Assembly: GCA_019426215.1 (NCBI GenBank)
Contig: CM033395.1
Location: forward strand, 1,061,501-1,125,500
DNA: 64,000 nt
Reading direction: 5' to 3'
Source of the DNA: Buddleja alternifolia
Lineage: Eukaryota; Streptophyta; Magnoliopsida; Lamiales; Scrophulariaceae
Shown here: one piece after another, positions 35,441-46,759 of the stretch
Layout: every line of letters starts with the position of its first letter
How positions within the stretch are numbered: the stretch's first letter is position 1
Position numbers and translations under genes: made by a program
The notes under the pieces: model-generated
The model's input: only the letters and a program-made list of their open reading frames with translations
Database searches by the model: none
Told to the model about the DNA's origin: nothing

Positions 35441-36039
35441 TATTTTTTATGTTCCATTTATTAATTTTATTAATCCTGATTCATTACAAATAATCACAAT
35501 ACAATCGAATTAACATCAAATTCTAAACCAATTCCAATCAATTCAAATAACATGATCATCATCAAATATCAAAAATTATTCATACATTGAAAATCTATGA
35601 AACAAGCAAATCATTCACTATTTCACTCAAATAAATCTAACAATTCAATCAAAAACTAAAGTGTTTACAAATGTAAGATGCTACATCATTCATCCAACTA
35701 ATGAATCTTGATTTAAAATGCAACGATCTAGCTCTTGTCCACGAAATGTGTCTTGCTCGCATTTTACTCCTCACCTTAAAGAAAAATAATCTCAAGATTA
35801 AAATATGAACAAGAAACAAGTATTAATATTAAAGTGATGAAAAAATACATATTTACATAGTTTATATAATCAACCAGACAAGTATGAACTAAATTATTAC
35901 ATAAGAAGAACTTAAAAATCATGGAAAAATTACAATTGTTATAAGCAATGTTAAAAGTAAAATACCTGAAACAAATTCTCCAAACATCCAACTTCCTTGT
36001 ACAAATATTGGTGCCAGCAACCCATATAAATATATAAAA
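35441..36039. other. CACTA interior, AT-rich
   Basis: Nothing recognisable; a minus-strand frame at 35776-36117 shares its first residues with the satellite and has no domain. Confidence 0.4.
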
Positions 36040-36490
36040 TACAAAGATAAGTTTCAATAAAAAAATAACTATTGAACAAGACAAGTTCATAAAATTACCC
36101 AACCAAGGGTGAAACATATTACATAGTTCATTGACAAGTTCATCAAGTTCATAAAGTTAGATAAGTTTCAATAAAAAAATTATCTATCGAACAAGACAAG
36201 TTCATAAAATTACCTAATTAGGGTGAAACATATTACATAGTTCTTTGACAAGTTCATAAAGTTAGATAAGTTCTATAAAAACTTAACTATAGAACAAGAC
36301 AAGTTCATAAAATTACCTAACCAAGGGTGAAACATATTACATGGTTCATTGACAAGTTCATCAATTAAAATGTTAGATAAATTTCAATAAAAAAATTATC
36401 TATCGAACAAGACAAGTTCATAAAATTAACTAATTAGGGTGAAACATATTACATAGTTCTTTGACAAGTTCATCAAGTTCATAAAGTTAG
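36040..36490. repeat. Tandem satellite of about 105 bp, block 1 (about 4 copies)
   Basis: Units read GTTAGATAAGTTTCAATAAA, then CTATCGAACAAGACAAGTTC, then ATAAAATTACCTAA and GGGTGAAACATATTACATAG. The same satellite returns at 44140-44480. Confidence 0.8.
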
Positions 36491-38172
36491 AGATCCAAAA
36501 TATTGAAACTTACAGTTTACCCACGCCATTGGTTAAATTAATTTAATTGAGGAATGACTTTCCAAACTTTAGCGAACAGGGAATGGATCTTGTAGCAATT
36601 CATATCTCGCGAAGCGTTTCAAAATTAATACCAGACAATGGGCAGCACACTGGCTTGGGTCAAGTGTGAGGCAGGGTCCAAAATGGATTAAGACTAAAAT
36701 GGGTTTGAGTAAATGAATTCAAAATGAGTTCGTTTCCAGTTTAGAATGGGATGACAACCTATCAAACAGTAGCAAACACAGTTCAGGAACATATTTAGGC
36801 ATTGAACCAGCACAGCACAGATCACCACTCCCCGCCTGTAGGTTGTTTTCATATTTTGTTAGAATTATGAATTTGCTTACTGAATTTTCAGAAGTTGCAA
36901 GAAAGGAACAATGTTGCTAGGTTCTTCAGCACGTTTGTATGAGTCGAGAACAAACACGCGTCCTTATGGGTAGATCTTAAAGGTATTTGCTTATTGCAAC
37001 TCTGCTGTGTTAAGTTTCTCTGTACATTTTCACTAGTGATCAGAACAACCGATAATACAATTCAATCCCACCCCAACAAAGGAAATCATGTAAAGTGCCT
37101 TTTGGGAAATAGAAGAAATTACAAATTTAGAGAAATACCTTTTGAGGAGAGGTCATAACCCCTTGTCTAGTATGAATACTGATCTCTACTAATATTGCAT
37201 TCTAAACGACGAGTATAGAAGGGATAAGTGGAGAGGATACGTGATAGTTTCTATCTTCCAGTGTTCTGCAAGACAAGAAATGAAATGGGGCTAGGAAGTT
37301 TCTAATACGACATACTACCAACCTATTTGAGTACAAAATCTTGGTTGTTAGATTGTCTTACAAAATAATGAGTACTACAAAGGGGCGGAAGGAGGTGATC
37401 ATGTGTTGGATGGAGCTTGGCAAATGTTGTTCTCTAGTCTTCCTCACTTTTTGTAAGGAAAATTAGTTTTTAACTTATCACTTGGAATTCTTCAGTCAAG
37501 CTTTCATTTCAAACGACCAAAATTATTATCTATAATACGTGCTTCTGTTTCCTCACCAAAATCCTTGTACCAAACAAGGTTGTAAAGTTGCACCAGAATT
37601 GAAATAATAGTGTTCATAATACAATTGTTCCCTCCATCCATACAACAATTTGAATAACCACATGATGCCACATTATATTGGTTGCATTTTCTTCAACAAG
37701 CAAGTTACTTTATGACAATCCTTCCCTTAAAAGAAACATAGTACAATCACAAAATTACCGTTAACTGTCTGGCCTCAGTTCGAGTTGGATAAGGACTGGA
37801 GAAATAGGAAAAAGCCCTATTTAGTACTCAAGAATTAGTGGACATAATCCAAGAGTTTACCTTTTATGATATGTATTCAAATTGACATATCTTTTGATTT
37901 ATTAACTTTAGTAATTAAACAAACATAAATGTGCCTCGAAAAGCTTCAGCACAAAACATCAACTGCAAATCTTAACACCAGAAAACAAGCAACTTATAAC
38001 TAGTGATGAATACATACATATATATGTATTATATGTAACAACAGGCACTTTGACATCAAATTTCTATTAGTAAAGGCCCAAAATTTCAGTATCTCATCAC
38101 ACTCAGACATCTCAAGAACACCTATTCCATAACACATTGTCAAAAAAATAATTAAAACAGATAAAAATAAAT
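36491..38172. other. CACTA cargo with no recognised gene
   Basis: This 1.7 kb between satellite block 1 and the PNO1 pseudogene is less AT-rich in places and may be 3' flanking DNA carried along with PNO1, but I recognise no exon in it. Confidence 0.35.
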
Positions 38173-38856
38173 TCAAAACCTTACAGCAAGGCCGGCAATG
38201 ACTGATCTCAGCTTCGAATAAACTTTCGCAGCGGGCGAACCCATAATTAAGCTACACAGCGAGTCCCTCGCAACCTTAATATTCGCAAAGGATCCAAGTA
38301 TATGAATCTTCGAATCCGCAATTACAATCCTCGTCCTCGTCAAGTTCTCAATTGCAAATTTCGTCCTTCCCCCCTTTCCACTCAACCGCCCAATCGCCCT
38401 CGATAAATGCTCGCCTCTCAACGTCTTCACATCCTTAATCTCGAACGACTCGACATAAAGCTCGTCCAATCGGAGCATCACCACGGCGTCGATTATGTCG
38501 AAGCCGAGGGTGAATGCGTGCACGAAATCAGCGCATTTTTTGCAAATTGCTGACATCGGGGGTGTCGGGTCGGGTCTTGAACTCGACTCTTCGGGCTTTG
38601 AGGTTCTATCGATTTTCATTTCTTCGTAGATTGGGGTTTAGATTTCGAGCCAGGTTTTCTTTAAGCGGGTGTAGCGGTGTGGGGGGACGGGGACATTGCG
38701 GAATTGAATCTGGCCGTCAGAGACTTCGTGCGCTTTTAGGGGACGGAAGTTGGGTTTTTGGGCGAACAGGACGGGCTGTTGCTTCGGCGGAGCGGCCGTG
38801 GCTTCCACTTCCATGGCGGTGGAGGCGGCCATGCTGTCGGCGGTGGATTTCTGCAT
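38173..38856 (-). pseudogene. PNO1: PNO1 (partner of NOB1, KH-domain ribosome assembly factor) pseudogene carried by the CACTA
   Basis: Functional PNO1 (Dim2) binds pre-18S rRNA in the 40S precursor with the nuclease NOB1. Here the start MQKSTADSMAAS at 38856 leads to KPNFRPLKAHEVSDGQIQFR and PHRYTRLKKTWLEI, then a stop where the family has Tyr (before [10 protein letters not shown]). A short deletion just after MKID and one extra A near 38545 throw the frame out and back. From 38540 the frame is intact: [57 protein letters not shown] (KH GXXG region) and [20 protein letters not shown], ending with a normal C-terminus at 38173. No intron interrupts the homology, so it is either a retrocopy or a captured gene with few introns. 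It is non-functional. Confidence 0.9.
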
Positions 38857-38929
38857 GATACAGCGTCGTTGAGGAAGTGAAGCTAAAAACCCTAGTCTTG
38901 ACTCTTTGAGCGTTCGACTGGGAGCTAGG

Positions 38930-39011
38930 TTTTTTTTTTTGGCGTAACTTGCGTCTCTTCTTTGAGAGTTTGTCAGTCCTCTCTTGGTTTTTTTTTTTTT
39001 TTTTTTTTTGG
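38930..39011. repeat. Short copy of the LINE 2 5' leader between poly-T tracts
   Basis: The 46 bases 38941-38986 (GGCGTAACTTGCGTCTCTTC...) match 39493-39538 with a one-base difference, and both are preceded by a T run. A further T run of about 24 follows at 38987-39010. Confidence 0.75.
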
Positions 39012-39059
39012 AAGGCAGCATCTACATATAATCTGAATAAACACTTGAGGGTGATGGCA

Positions 39060-39440
39060 TAGATTCAACGGGTGCATCCAAAAAAAAGGTATGATGAAAC
39101 TCCATATGAATGGTTATCTAAGATTCCTTCACACCAATGGACCAGATGTTTCTTTCCAAACAGAACTAAGTGTGATGTGGTAGTGAACAATATTAGTGAA
39201 TCCTTCAACAGTTACATATTGGAGGCACGAGAGTTGTCTGTTATTCAGATGTTTGAGTGGATGAGAAGAAAGATAATGGCAAGAATTCAGGTGAAAAGAG
39301 AAGGCATGGAAAGGTTTAAGGGAACTGTCTGTCCAAACATAATGAAAAAAATAGACACACAAACTGCTCTAAGCAGAAATTGTCATGCAATTTGGGGAAG
39401 TGGAGAAACATATGAGGTGATGCATGGGCTTGAGGTGTTT
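39060..39440 (+). pseudogene. MULE transposase C-terminal fragment
   Basis: The frame reads YEWLSKIPSHQWTRCFFPN, KCDVVVNNISESFNSYILEA, FEWMRRKIMARIQVKREGME and GTVCPNIMKKIDTQTA, then WGSGETYEVMHGLE, the well-known plant MuDR segment just before the SWIM zinc finger. There is no DDE part and no SWIM domain. It starts and ends abruptly inside the CACTA cargo, next to tandem GGTGTTTTTTTTTTTTAAA units at about 39435-39490. Confidence 0.8.
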
Positions 39441-39540
39441 TTTTTTTTTTTAAAGGTGTTTTTTTTTTTTTTTAAAGGTGTTTTTTTTTTTTGGCGTAAC
39501 TTGCGTCTCTTCTTTGAGAGTTTGTCTGTCCTCTCTTGTG

Positions 39541-39879
39541 ATGGGAGTCGTTAGCGAATCTCAGAATCCTGTAATGGTACAGCAGGTCGCTTTGATGGAG
39601 GAAAACTTGGTTTGTGTTCCGATTTCGGAGGGGGTATCAAGACGGAGTTCTCGTGGAGGCAATGTTAGTGGGGGTTGTAGGGGCAGAAAAAGACGTAATC
39701 AGAATTCAGGTTTGGCTTTGGGTCGCAGAGGCAAGAGGATGCTTAATATGATAGATTCTGATTCGAAACTGCGGGCTGAAAATACAGGTAAAAAAAAGAT
39801 GGGCATTCCAGGGGCTGTTTTGACAAATATAATGGAACAAACGGCGGAGGCTGTTGTACAGCCCCGCCGAGAGCCATGA
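39541..39879 (+). pseudogene. LINE 2 ORF1 (partial gag-like)
   Basis: The frame begins MGVVSESQNPVMVQQVALME and is Arg/Gly-rich (RRSSRGGNVSGGCRGRKRRN), as in the C-terminal part of plant LINE ORF1 proteins. It is short and lacks the usual DUF4283 and zinc knuckle, so it is internally deleted. Its TGA at 39877-39879 overlaps the ATG of ORF2 (ATGA). Confidence 0.6.
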
Positions 39880-42800
39880 ATGCGTTAGCATGGAACTGTC
39901 AAGGGTTGGGGGGATCCCTTGAAAGTTCGACACCTTCGGAGCATGATCCGGGTTCATGATCCCTCCCTGGTTTTTCTGTCTGAAACCAGGTATACTAGGC
40001 AGCAATGTGATTTTTTGAAAAATAGTTTGGGCTTTCTTGGTTTTGGTGTTGATTCAGCTGGGTTTAGTGGTGGTCTTCTCTTGTTGTGGCATCGGGATTT
40101 AGATGTCTCACTATTAAGCTACTCACGGAACCATGTTGATGTTATGGTTAATTCGGGCTTCGGGGATAAAGCATGGAGATTTACTGGTTTTTATGGGGAA
40201 CCGGAGGCCTCAAACCGTTGTCATGCATGGCGGCTTTTAACACGACTTAGTCGACTGTCTACAAAACCTTGGCTTTGTATAGGTGATTTTAATGAGATAT
40301 TATTTCAGCATGAAAAAGAAGGGTTACGTCCCCGGGCTCAGTGGCAGATTACAAACTTTCGTCAATGTCTTTTGGAAAGTAATTTGTTTGATCTAGGATT
40401 TACGGGGGATAAATTCACTTGGAGTAATGGTAGGGAGTTTCCGGCAACGGTGCGGGCTCGATTGGATCGTGCGTGTTGTAACTCGGCTTGGAGTTCAAAA
40501 TTCAAAGGCACAAATGTACAAAATTTATCGAACCGATATTCTGATCATGCAATGTTGCTTGTGAGCCGTGATGGATTCAAGCGTGCTCCAGGGCCTCGAG
40601 TTAAACGTCGTACTAGATTTGAAGCGTGGTGGGTTCGGTCTTCTGAGTGTGAGAAATTCATACGCGAATCTTGGAATTCTGGCTCGTCTCAGGATCCTAA
40701 TCTGCGTGTGTGCAATAATATTAAAGATTGTCGCCTGGGTTTATTGCGTTGGAGTGACAGTAAGTTTGGGAACATTAGGAAAAGAATTCAGCAACTAGAG
40801 GATGATATCGTTGCGTTGCGTAATGGGAATATTACCGTGGCTTCTCGACAGAAAATTACAGAACTTACGGCTGAATTGGAGGAATTATTGGCATCGGAAG
40901 AATTGAAATGGAAACAAAGAAGTAAAGTCAATTGGTTAGCCGAAGGGGATCGTAATACAAAGTTTTACCATGCTAGAGCTTCAAATCGAAAGCGACAAAA
41001 TCTGATCACAAAATTGAAAGATGGACATGGGGTTTTGCATACTCGTACACAGGATCTCAGAGAGGTGATTAGTTCTTACTTTGCGAATATATTCACTTTG
41101 GATCATCCATCTGAGGAAGCGCTTGATCGTGTTCTAGATACTGTTACTTCCCGTGTGACTCAAGCTATGAATCAAGACCTTTTGACTCCATTTACCGCTG
41201 AAGAAGTGTCTTTGTCATTGTCCCAAATGGCCCCTCTCAAATCTCCGCGGCCAGATGGTATGTCCCCGATTTTTTACCATAAGTATTGGAATGTCATTGG
41301 GCCAGATATTTGTGCAACCGTTCTGTATTTTCTTAATAACCGTCGTCTTTTGCATAAATTTAATTTCACCTATATCGTGTTGATTCCAAAATGTAGTGAT
41401 CCTGAAAATATGACTCAATTCCGCCCTATTAGTCTGTGTAATGTTATCTTTAAATTGGCTTCTAAAACTCTAGCTAATCGTCTTAAGCCTTTATTAGATG
41501 TCATTATATCACCTACTCAATCTGCTTTTGTTCCTGGTCGTCTTATCACTGATAATGTCCTCGTAGCTTTCGAAGTAAATCATTTTCTAAAAATCAAAAA
41601 TTGGGGTTCGGATGCTCATGTAGCACTGAAGCTGGATATGAGTAAGGCTTATGATAGAGTCGAGTGGGTCTTTCTGGAACGCATGCTTTTAAAGTTAGGT
41701 TTTAATGAGCGTTTTGTCTCTCTTATCATGATGTGTGTGTCGAGTGTTTCTTACTCGTTTGTGCTTAATGGTGAACAATTTGGATATCTCTCTCCTTCGC
41801 GGGGTCTCCGTCAAAGGGACCCTCTTTCACCTTATCTGTTTTTAGTGTGCACAGAGGCGTTTAGCGGATTGATTCAGGCGGCGGAGGATAGGGGTGATCT
41901 GATGGGTGTCAAAATCTGTCGAGAAGCACCGTCTGCTTCCCATTTACTTTTTGCAAACGACACTCTTATCTTCTGTCAGGCGACTCGGGCTGCTATGCGA
42001 TGTATAAGGGAGATCTTGGCGATGTATGTGTCTGCCTCGGGTCAGGTTATTAATTTCCAGAAATCCACGGTGGTCTTTAGTCGTAATATTGGGGCGGAGG
42101 ATCAAGTTAGTGTGGCTGAGGTTTTAGGTGTTCGTATTGAGGAGTGACCAGAACGTTATTTGGGTTTACCTGCAGTGGTGGGCAAGACTAAGTGCGAGAT
42201 TTTTAACTACATAAAAGATCGTATTTGGAGCAGGATTATTGGTTGGAAAGGGAAGTTTTTATCTCAAGCTGGGCGGGAGGTTTTAATCAAAGCGGTTCTT
42301 CAAGCGATACCTACCTATGTTATGAATTGCTTTGAGTTACCAGTGAAGTTAATTCAAGAACTCGAGTCTCTTATTGCTTCTTTCTGGGGGCCATACGGAT
42401 GATCGAAAGATCCACTGGGTTGCATGGAACGCTCTTTGTAAACAAAAGGAAGTGGGGGGTATGGGATTTAGACATCTCCTTGAGTTCAATAAAGCCCTTC
42501 TCGCGAAACAGGCTTGGCGTATTCTTACCAATCCTAACTCGCTCATAAGTCGGCTTTATCGAGCTCGCTACTTTCCTCATGGTGATTTCTTTTATGCTGA
42601 ATTTGGGAGTCGCCCTTCATTTACGTGGCATAGTATCTATAAGACGAAGGAGCTTATCGAGTGGGGTAGTAGATGGCGGGTGGGTAGTGGCGAGAATATT
42701 CGGATTTGGCAGGATCATTGGTTGCCTCGTCCCTTTGCTTTTAAGCCTACTACTCCGTGTAATTTGATGAATGAAGGGGCTGTTGTGGCAGAATTCATTG

Positions 42801-43987
42801 ACGGTGATAATCGCTCATGGAATTGGGAACGAATTCATGCGGTGTTTTGGGAACCGACATTGATCTTATTCGGTCTATACCACTGGGTCGGGAGGTTGAG
42901 GAGGATGTGCATATTTGGCATTTCTCTAAAGATGGGCGTTTCTCGGTTCGGAGTGCATACCATTTAGCGGTGGAAATTGGTAATCGGAAACGGGAGCTAA
43001 TATATGATGGGTCTAGTTCTTGTGCGGCGAATGATTGGCGTTTTATTTGGCATGCAAAAACTCCGAATAAAGTAAAGGTGTTTGCATGGCGTTTAGCTCG
43101 TAACGTCTTACCTACGGGTATTAATCTGGTATCCAAACGCTGTTATGTGGACAGTGTATGTCCGGCGTGTGGTTTTGAAGGGGAAACTTCGAAACATGTC
43201 TTCTTAGATTGTCACTTCGCACGTCAAGTATGGGGTCTGTCACCATTTGCATGGCGAGTTATTTCTCGTTGGTATAATTCACCGGAAGATTGGTTACGAG
43301 GTGTGGCTTCTGTTTTACAACAAGCTGATTTTTCTTTATTTCTTATTACCTGCTGGTCTATTTGGTGGGCTAGGAATAAGATGCTATGGGACAAGCTTCA
43401 ACTTTCTCCATGGGATACGGTCGAATTTGCAAGGAATTTCAAGGTTGTTGTTACAAAGATCCGCCCCATGCATTCACCCCCACTTTTACATTCTCCATTG
43501 CCTGTTTCCTGGACACCGCCATCTTTGGGTTGGGTCAAAGTTAATTTTGATGGCGCTGTTTTTAGAGAACATGACGGGATCGGGACGGGTTTTGTTGTGC
43601 GGGATTCTGAGGGGTCTTGTATTGGTTGGGGCGCAAGGTTTTGGAAGCAATTGACTGATCCGCTATTGGCTGAAGTTTTTGCTGCACGGGACGCCATTGA
43701 TTTTGCTAAACGTAAGGGCTGGAGTAATATAGTTGTGGAAGGTGATAGTGAAATTGTGGTGTCAACTATTGGAAAATCGGTTTCAGATTATTCTAGGCTT
43801 AGTCCTATATTATGATATTAAGGTTGCTTTGTTAGATGTTACTTTCTTGTTGAGTCAGGTTAAACGATTGGCAAACTCTGTCGCCCATCGTTTAGCTAGG
43901 TCTGCTTTTGAATTTGGATTTGTAGAGGGTGTTAATCCTCCTTACTATGTTGTTGCTTTGCTTGATGCTGACTTAGCATCGTGTTAA
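39876..43987 (+). pseudogene. LINE 2 ORF2: endonuclease, reverse transcriptase, RNase H (inactive)
   Basis: Starting at MNALAWNCQGLGGSL, a frameshift near 39905 leads into one long frame (to 42147) with the APE-type endonuclease (PSLVFLSETRYT, WLCIGDFNEIL, YSDHAMLL) and the reverse transcriptase (FRPISLCNVIFKLASKTLAN, SAFVPGRLITDNVLVAFEV, ALKLDMSKAYDRVEW, GLRQRDPLSPYLF). The active-site box reads LFANDTLIF instead of FADD (AAC at 41956-41958), which should abolish activity. A TGA at 42145 and frameshifts near 42400, 42850 and 43800 follow. The connector zinc finger (CPACGFEGETSKHVFLDC) and RNase H (WVKVNFDGAVF, VEGDSEIVVSTIG, ANSVAHRLARSA) complete the usual order. An A-rich tail is at about 44008-44019. 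Confidence 0.9.
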
Positions 43988-44139
43988 TATAATTACCGGT
44001 TCTATGTCAAAAAAAAAAGAAATATATATATATAAGCCTTGGCTGATGGCCTGGCCCAAATATTTGTTTAGCAAGTATTTAGGGTTCGTAATGGGCCTGA
44101 TTTAAACCCAACTAATGAACTTGAAATCGTTTAGGAAAA

Positions 44140-44480
44140 TATTCAATAAAAAAATTAACTATCGAACAAGACAAGTTCGTAAAATTACCTAACCAAGGAT
44201 GAAACATATTATATAGTTCATTGACAAGTTCATAAAGTTAGATAAGTTTCAATAAAAAAAATTATTTATCGAACAAGACAAGTTCATAAATTACCTAATT
44301 AGGGTGAAACATATTACATAGTTCCTTAACAAGTTCATAAAGTTAGATAAGTTCAATAAAAAATTAACTATCGAACAAGACAAATTCATAAAATTACCTA
44401 ACCAAGGGTGAAACATATTACATAGTTCATTGACAAGTTCATAAAGTTGGATAAGTTTCAATAAAAAAAAATTATCTATT
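44140..44480. repeat. Tandem satellite of about 105 bp, block 2 (about 3 copies)
   Basis: Same unit and orientation as 36040-36490. Downstream, 44490-44575 has two copies of TGGCTTGAGAGTTGCGGAAG-type sequence. Confidence 0.8.
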
Positions 44481-44848
44481 GAACATCTTTGGCTTGAAAG
44501 TGGGGGAAGATGGAGAGAGAATTGGGGTTTTGTGGCTTGAGAGTTGCGGAAGATGGAGAGAGTTGCTGATATGATATGGTAGGTGGAGTTAGGTGGGGTT
44601 GGGTGGGATTTTGAATGGGATTGTTGGATCTTTGACTGGTCATGGGGCTTTGACCCCATTTTTTTTTTGAAAATTAATTCGAAAACATTTCCCCCTCCTT
44701 TTTTCACGTATGGCTGCCTCAAGTTTTTTTTTTTCCAATTAATATAAATAATGTTTCAACCAGGGGTGACCACCGACTCGAGCCAGCTCGTGAGCTCGGC
44801 GAGCCGATTAGAAAAAAGTTTGACTCGAGCTCGAGTCGAGCCCAACGA

Positions 44849-45992
44849 CAGGGACGGATCCAGGGGCCCCGGCCCCCCGAGACTTCAAATTTTTTATATC
44901 GGGTATATATATGTTTGTGCTATGGCCCCTCCATGATAAATATAATACAAAAGCGCATGGTTTTGTTTAAACAGCAGCTCTAGCGTAGTTGGCAGCAATG
45001 GACCTGATAAGTTATTGGCCCATCTTAGCAAGTCTGGAGTTCGAGTCTATTTCAAATCCTTGGCCTTTTCTTTTTATTTGTTTATATTAAATATCTATTT
45101 TAACTATTCAATTAAAAAGGTACTTGGCTTGAATTAAAAAAAAACAATTATAAAATTAAAAAAGGAAGTCTTATTTTCTTCTAAATTAGATATTTATTTT
45201 CAATTATAAAAATACTTGCTTTAAAAAAAAAAGTAAGAAAATGAAATGAGGCAGTTACATAGTTAACAACTCCACTATTCATTTTTGAAATTTCTCTCAT
45301 ATACTCGTTAGGATTAAAATTAGAATTAACAATTTTTTTAACTATAAAAAGCAATTTTTAGAAGAAAAAATACAACATCTACAAATCTAAAGTCAAAAAA
45401 GTCTACCGGCATCATTCAATTATTTTGAATTTATTCATGACAAGGTAACATAAAGTGATTACATTAGTTTTAATAGTTGTTATTTTATGTTTTTTTTTTT
45501 TGAAAAAATAGCATTATAATATTATTGAAATTTTCCGGTTGAATTATCTTTTATTTCTTTGGTTCAATGTTATTTTCTTGAATTGCTTAATTATACTTTG
45601 ATTTGTAAAGAGCAAAACTTTATATTTTTTAAAACAAATTGCTTGTATCTAGAAATAAAATGGACAAAGTCATTATATTTTTTTAGTATATATTTTATAT
45701 GCATTTTCTTATTCAATCGTAGTCAACTTGATATGTAGTCTATTATAAATGAATATTATATATGATAAAAGAATGTCGTATAAAATTTCGATACACTTTT
45801 TCAAGAATTGCTTGTATTTTCAACTACTTTATGTTTTCATTAAAAGTCAAAATTTTACATGTGATTTATTGTTATTTTACTTATCTATTAAACTAAAAAT
45901 AAAATTGAATATTTACTTACAAGTTATGTCAAAAAAAATATTAGTAGTAATTCGCCCCCCCCCCCGATGTTTCATTCCTGGATCCGTCCCTG
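44849..45992. mobile_element. hAT-type non-autonomous element, 1144 bp
   Basis: The ends CAGGGACGGATCCAGG and CCTGGATCCGTCCCTG are inverted repeats, and the flanks CCCAACGA at 44841-44848 and 45993-46000 are identical 8 bp repeats, the hAT duplication length. It interrupts a CTCGAG-rich repeat whose halves are at 44775-44840 and 46001-46060. No transposase is encoded. Confidence 0.9.
44981..45048 (+). repeat. tRNA-like A box / B box pair inside the hAT element
   Basis: TAGCGTAGTTGG (44981-44992) fits the polymerase III A box and GAGTTCGAGTCT (45037-45048) the B box. Spacing of 56 bases is slightly more than in ordinary tRNAs. It is probably a tRNA-derived SINE remnant rather than a tRNA gene, since no acceptor stem could be paired. 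Confidence 0.45.
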
Positions 45993-46526
45993 CCCAACGA
46001 GCCGAGTTTTTCTCTCGAGCCAAGCTCTAGCCCAACTATGCCTGCTCGAAAGCTCACGAGTCTGAATAAAAAATAATTTTTTTAAAATATATATAATATA
46101 ATATTTTATTTATTTTTTAATATATACATTCATATAATATAATATCTTATAATATTATCTATGTATTAGTTATTACATATTAAATATTTTTGATGATTAT
46201 ATTTAATTATAAATATTAATGCAAAATTAATAATATAATATATATTAATTAATGAAAGTAAATTTTCTAAGTCTTTCCCGTACTTTTCCAACTCAAATAT
46301 ACATGAAAAATATACAATAATTTTTTGATATATTAATAAATTTGAATTATTCTTCTCGCAGATATATTAAAAAATTAGACAATCCCTTTAACTCCATCAT
46401 ATATTAAATAGTTGACACGTTCAAATCTCTCATCAAAATCAATTAAAAAAAACAAAATACTCTGATTTTTACAAGAAAATCACAACTTAACCTCAATTTA
46501 GGTATAACTCCTCACTTTATATAGTC

Positions 46527-46573
46527 TTTAGGTTTGTTTGGGGTTTAGGGTTAGTTTAGGGTTTAGGGTAAGG
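46527..46573 (+). repeat. Interstitial telomere-like repeats
   Basis: Three TTTAGGG-type copies with spacers (GGTTTAGGGTTAGTTTAGGG then TTTAGGGTAAGGG) lie in the CACTA cargo. TTTAGGG is the usual plant telomere unit. Confidence 0.55.
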
Positions 46574-46759
46574 GTGGGCATCGAGTCGAACCAAATCGAT
46601 AATTTTCAAGTTCAAGTCGAGCCTAACAAGACTTGGTCGAGCAAAAAAAAATACTTGTTTGTAGGAGGCTCGTGAGCCTCGATAATAATAACTTTTGTTC
46701 ATTTATTTATGATATAATATAAAAAAAAAAAATTCATTGATATCTCATATACTATAAGT

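Noticed and set aside
36040..36490. CRISPR-like array
   Set aside because: The units are contiguous 105 bp satellite copies without spacers, in a plant genome.
39072..39554. A separate host gene
   Set aside because: The protein is a truncated MuDR transposase segment and the frame ends in poly-T-derived Phe runs.
44981..45048. A functional tRNA gene
   Set aside because: A and B boxes are present, but no acceptor stem or anticodon stem could be paired convincingly.
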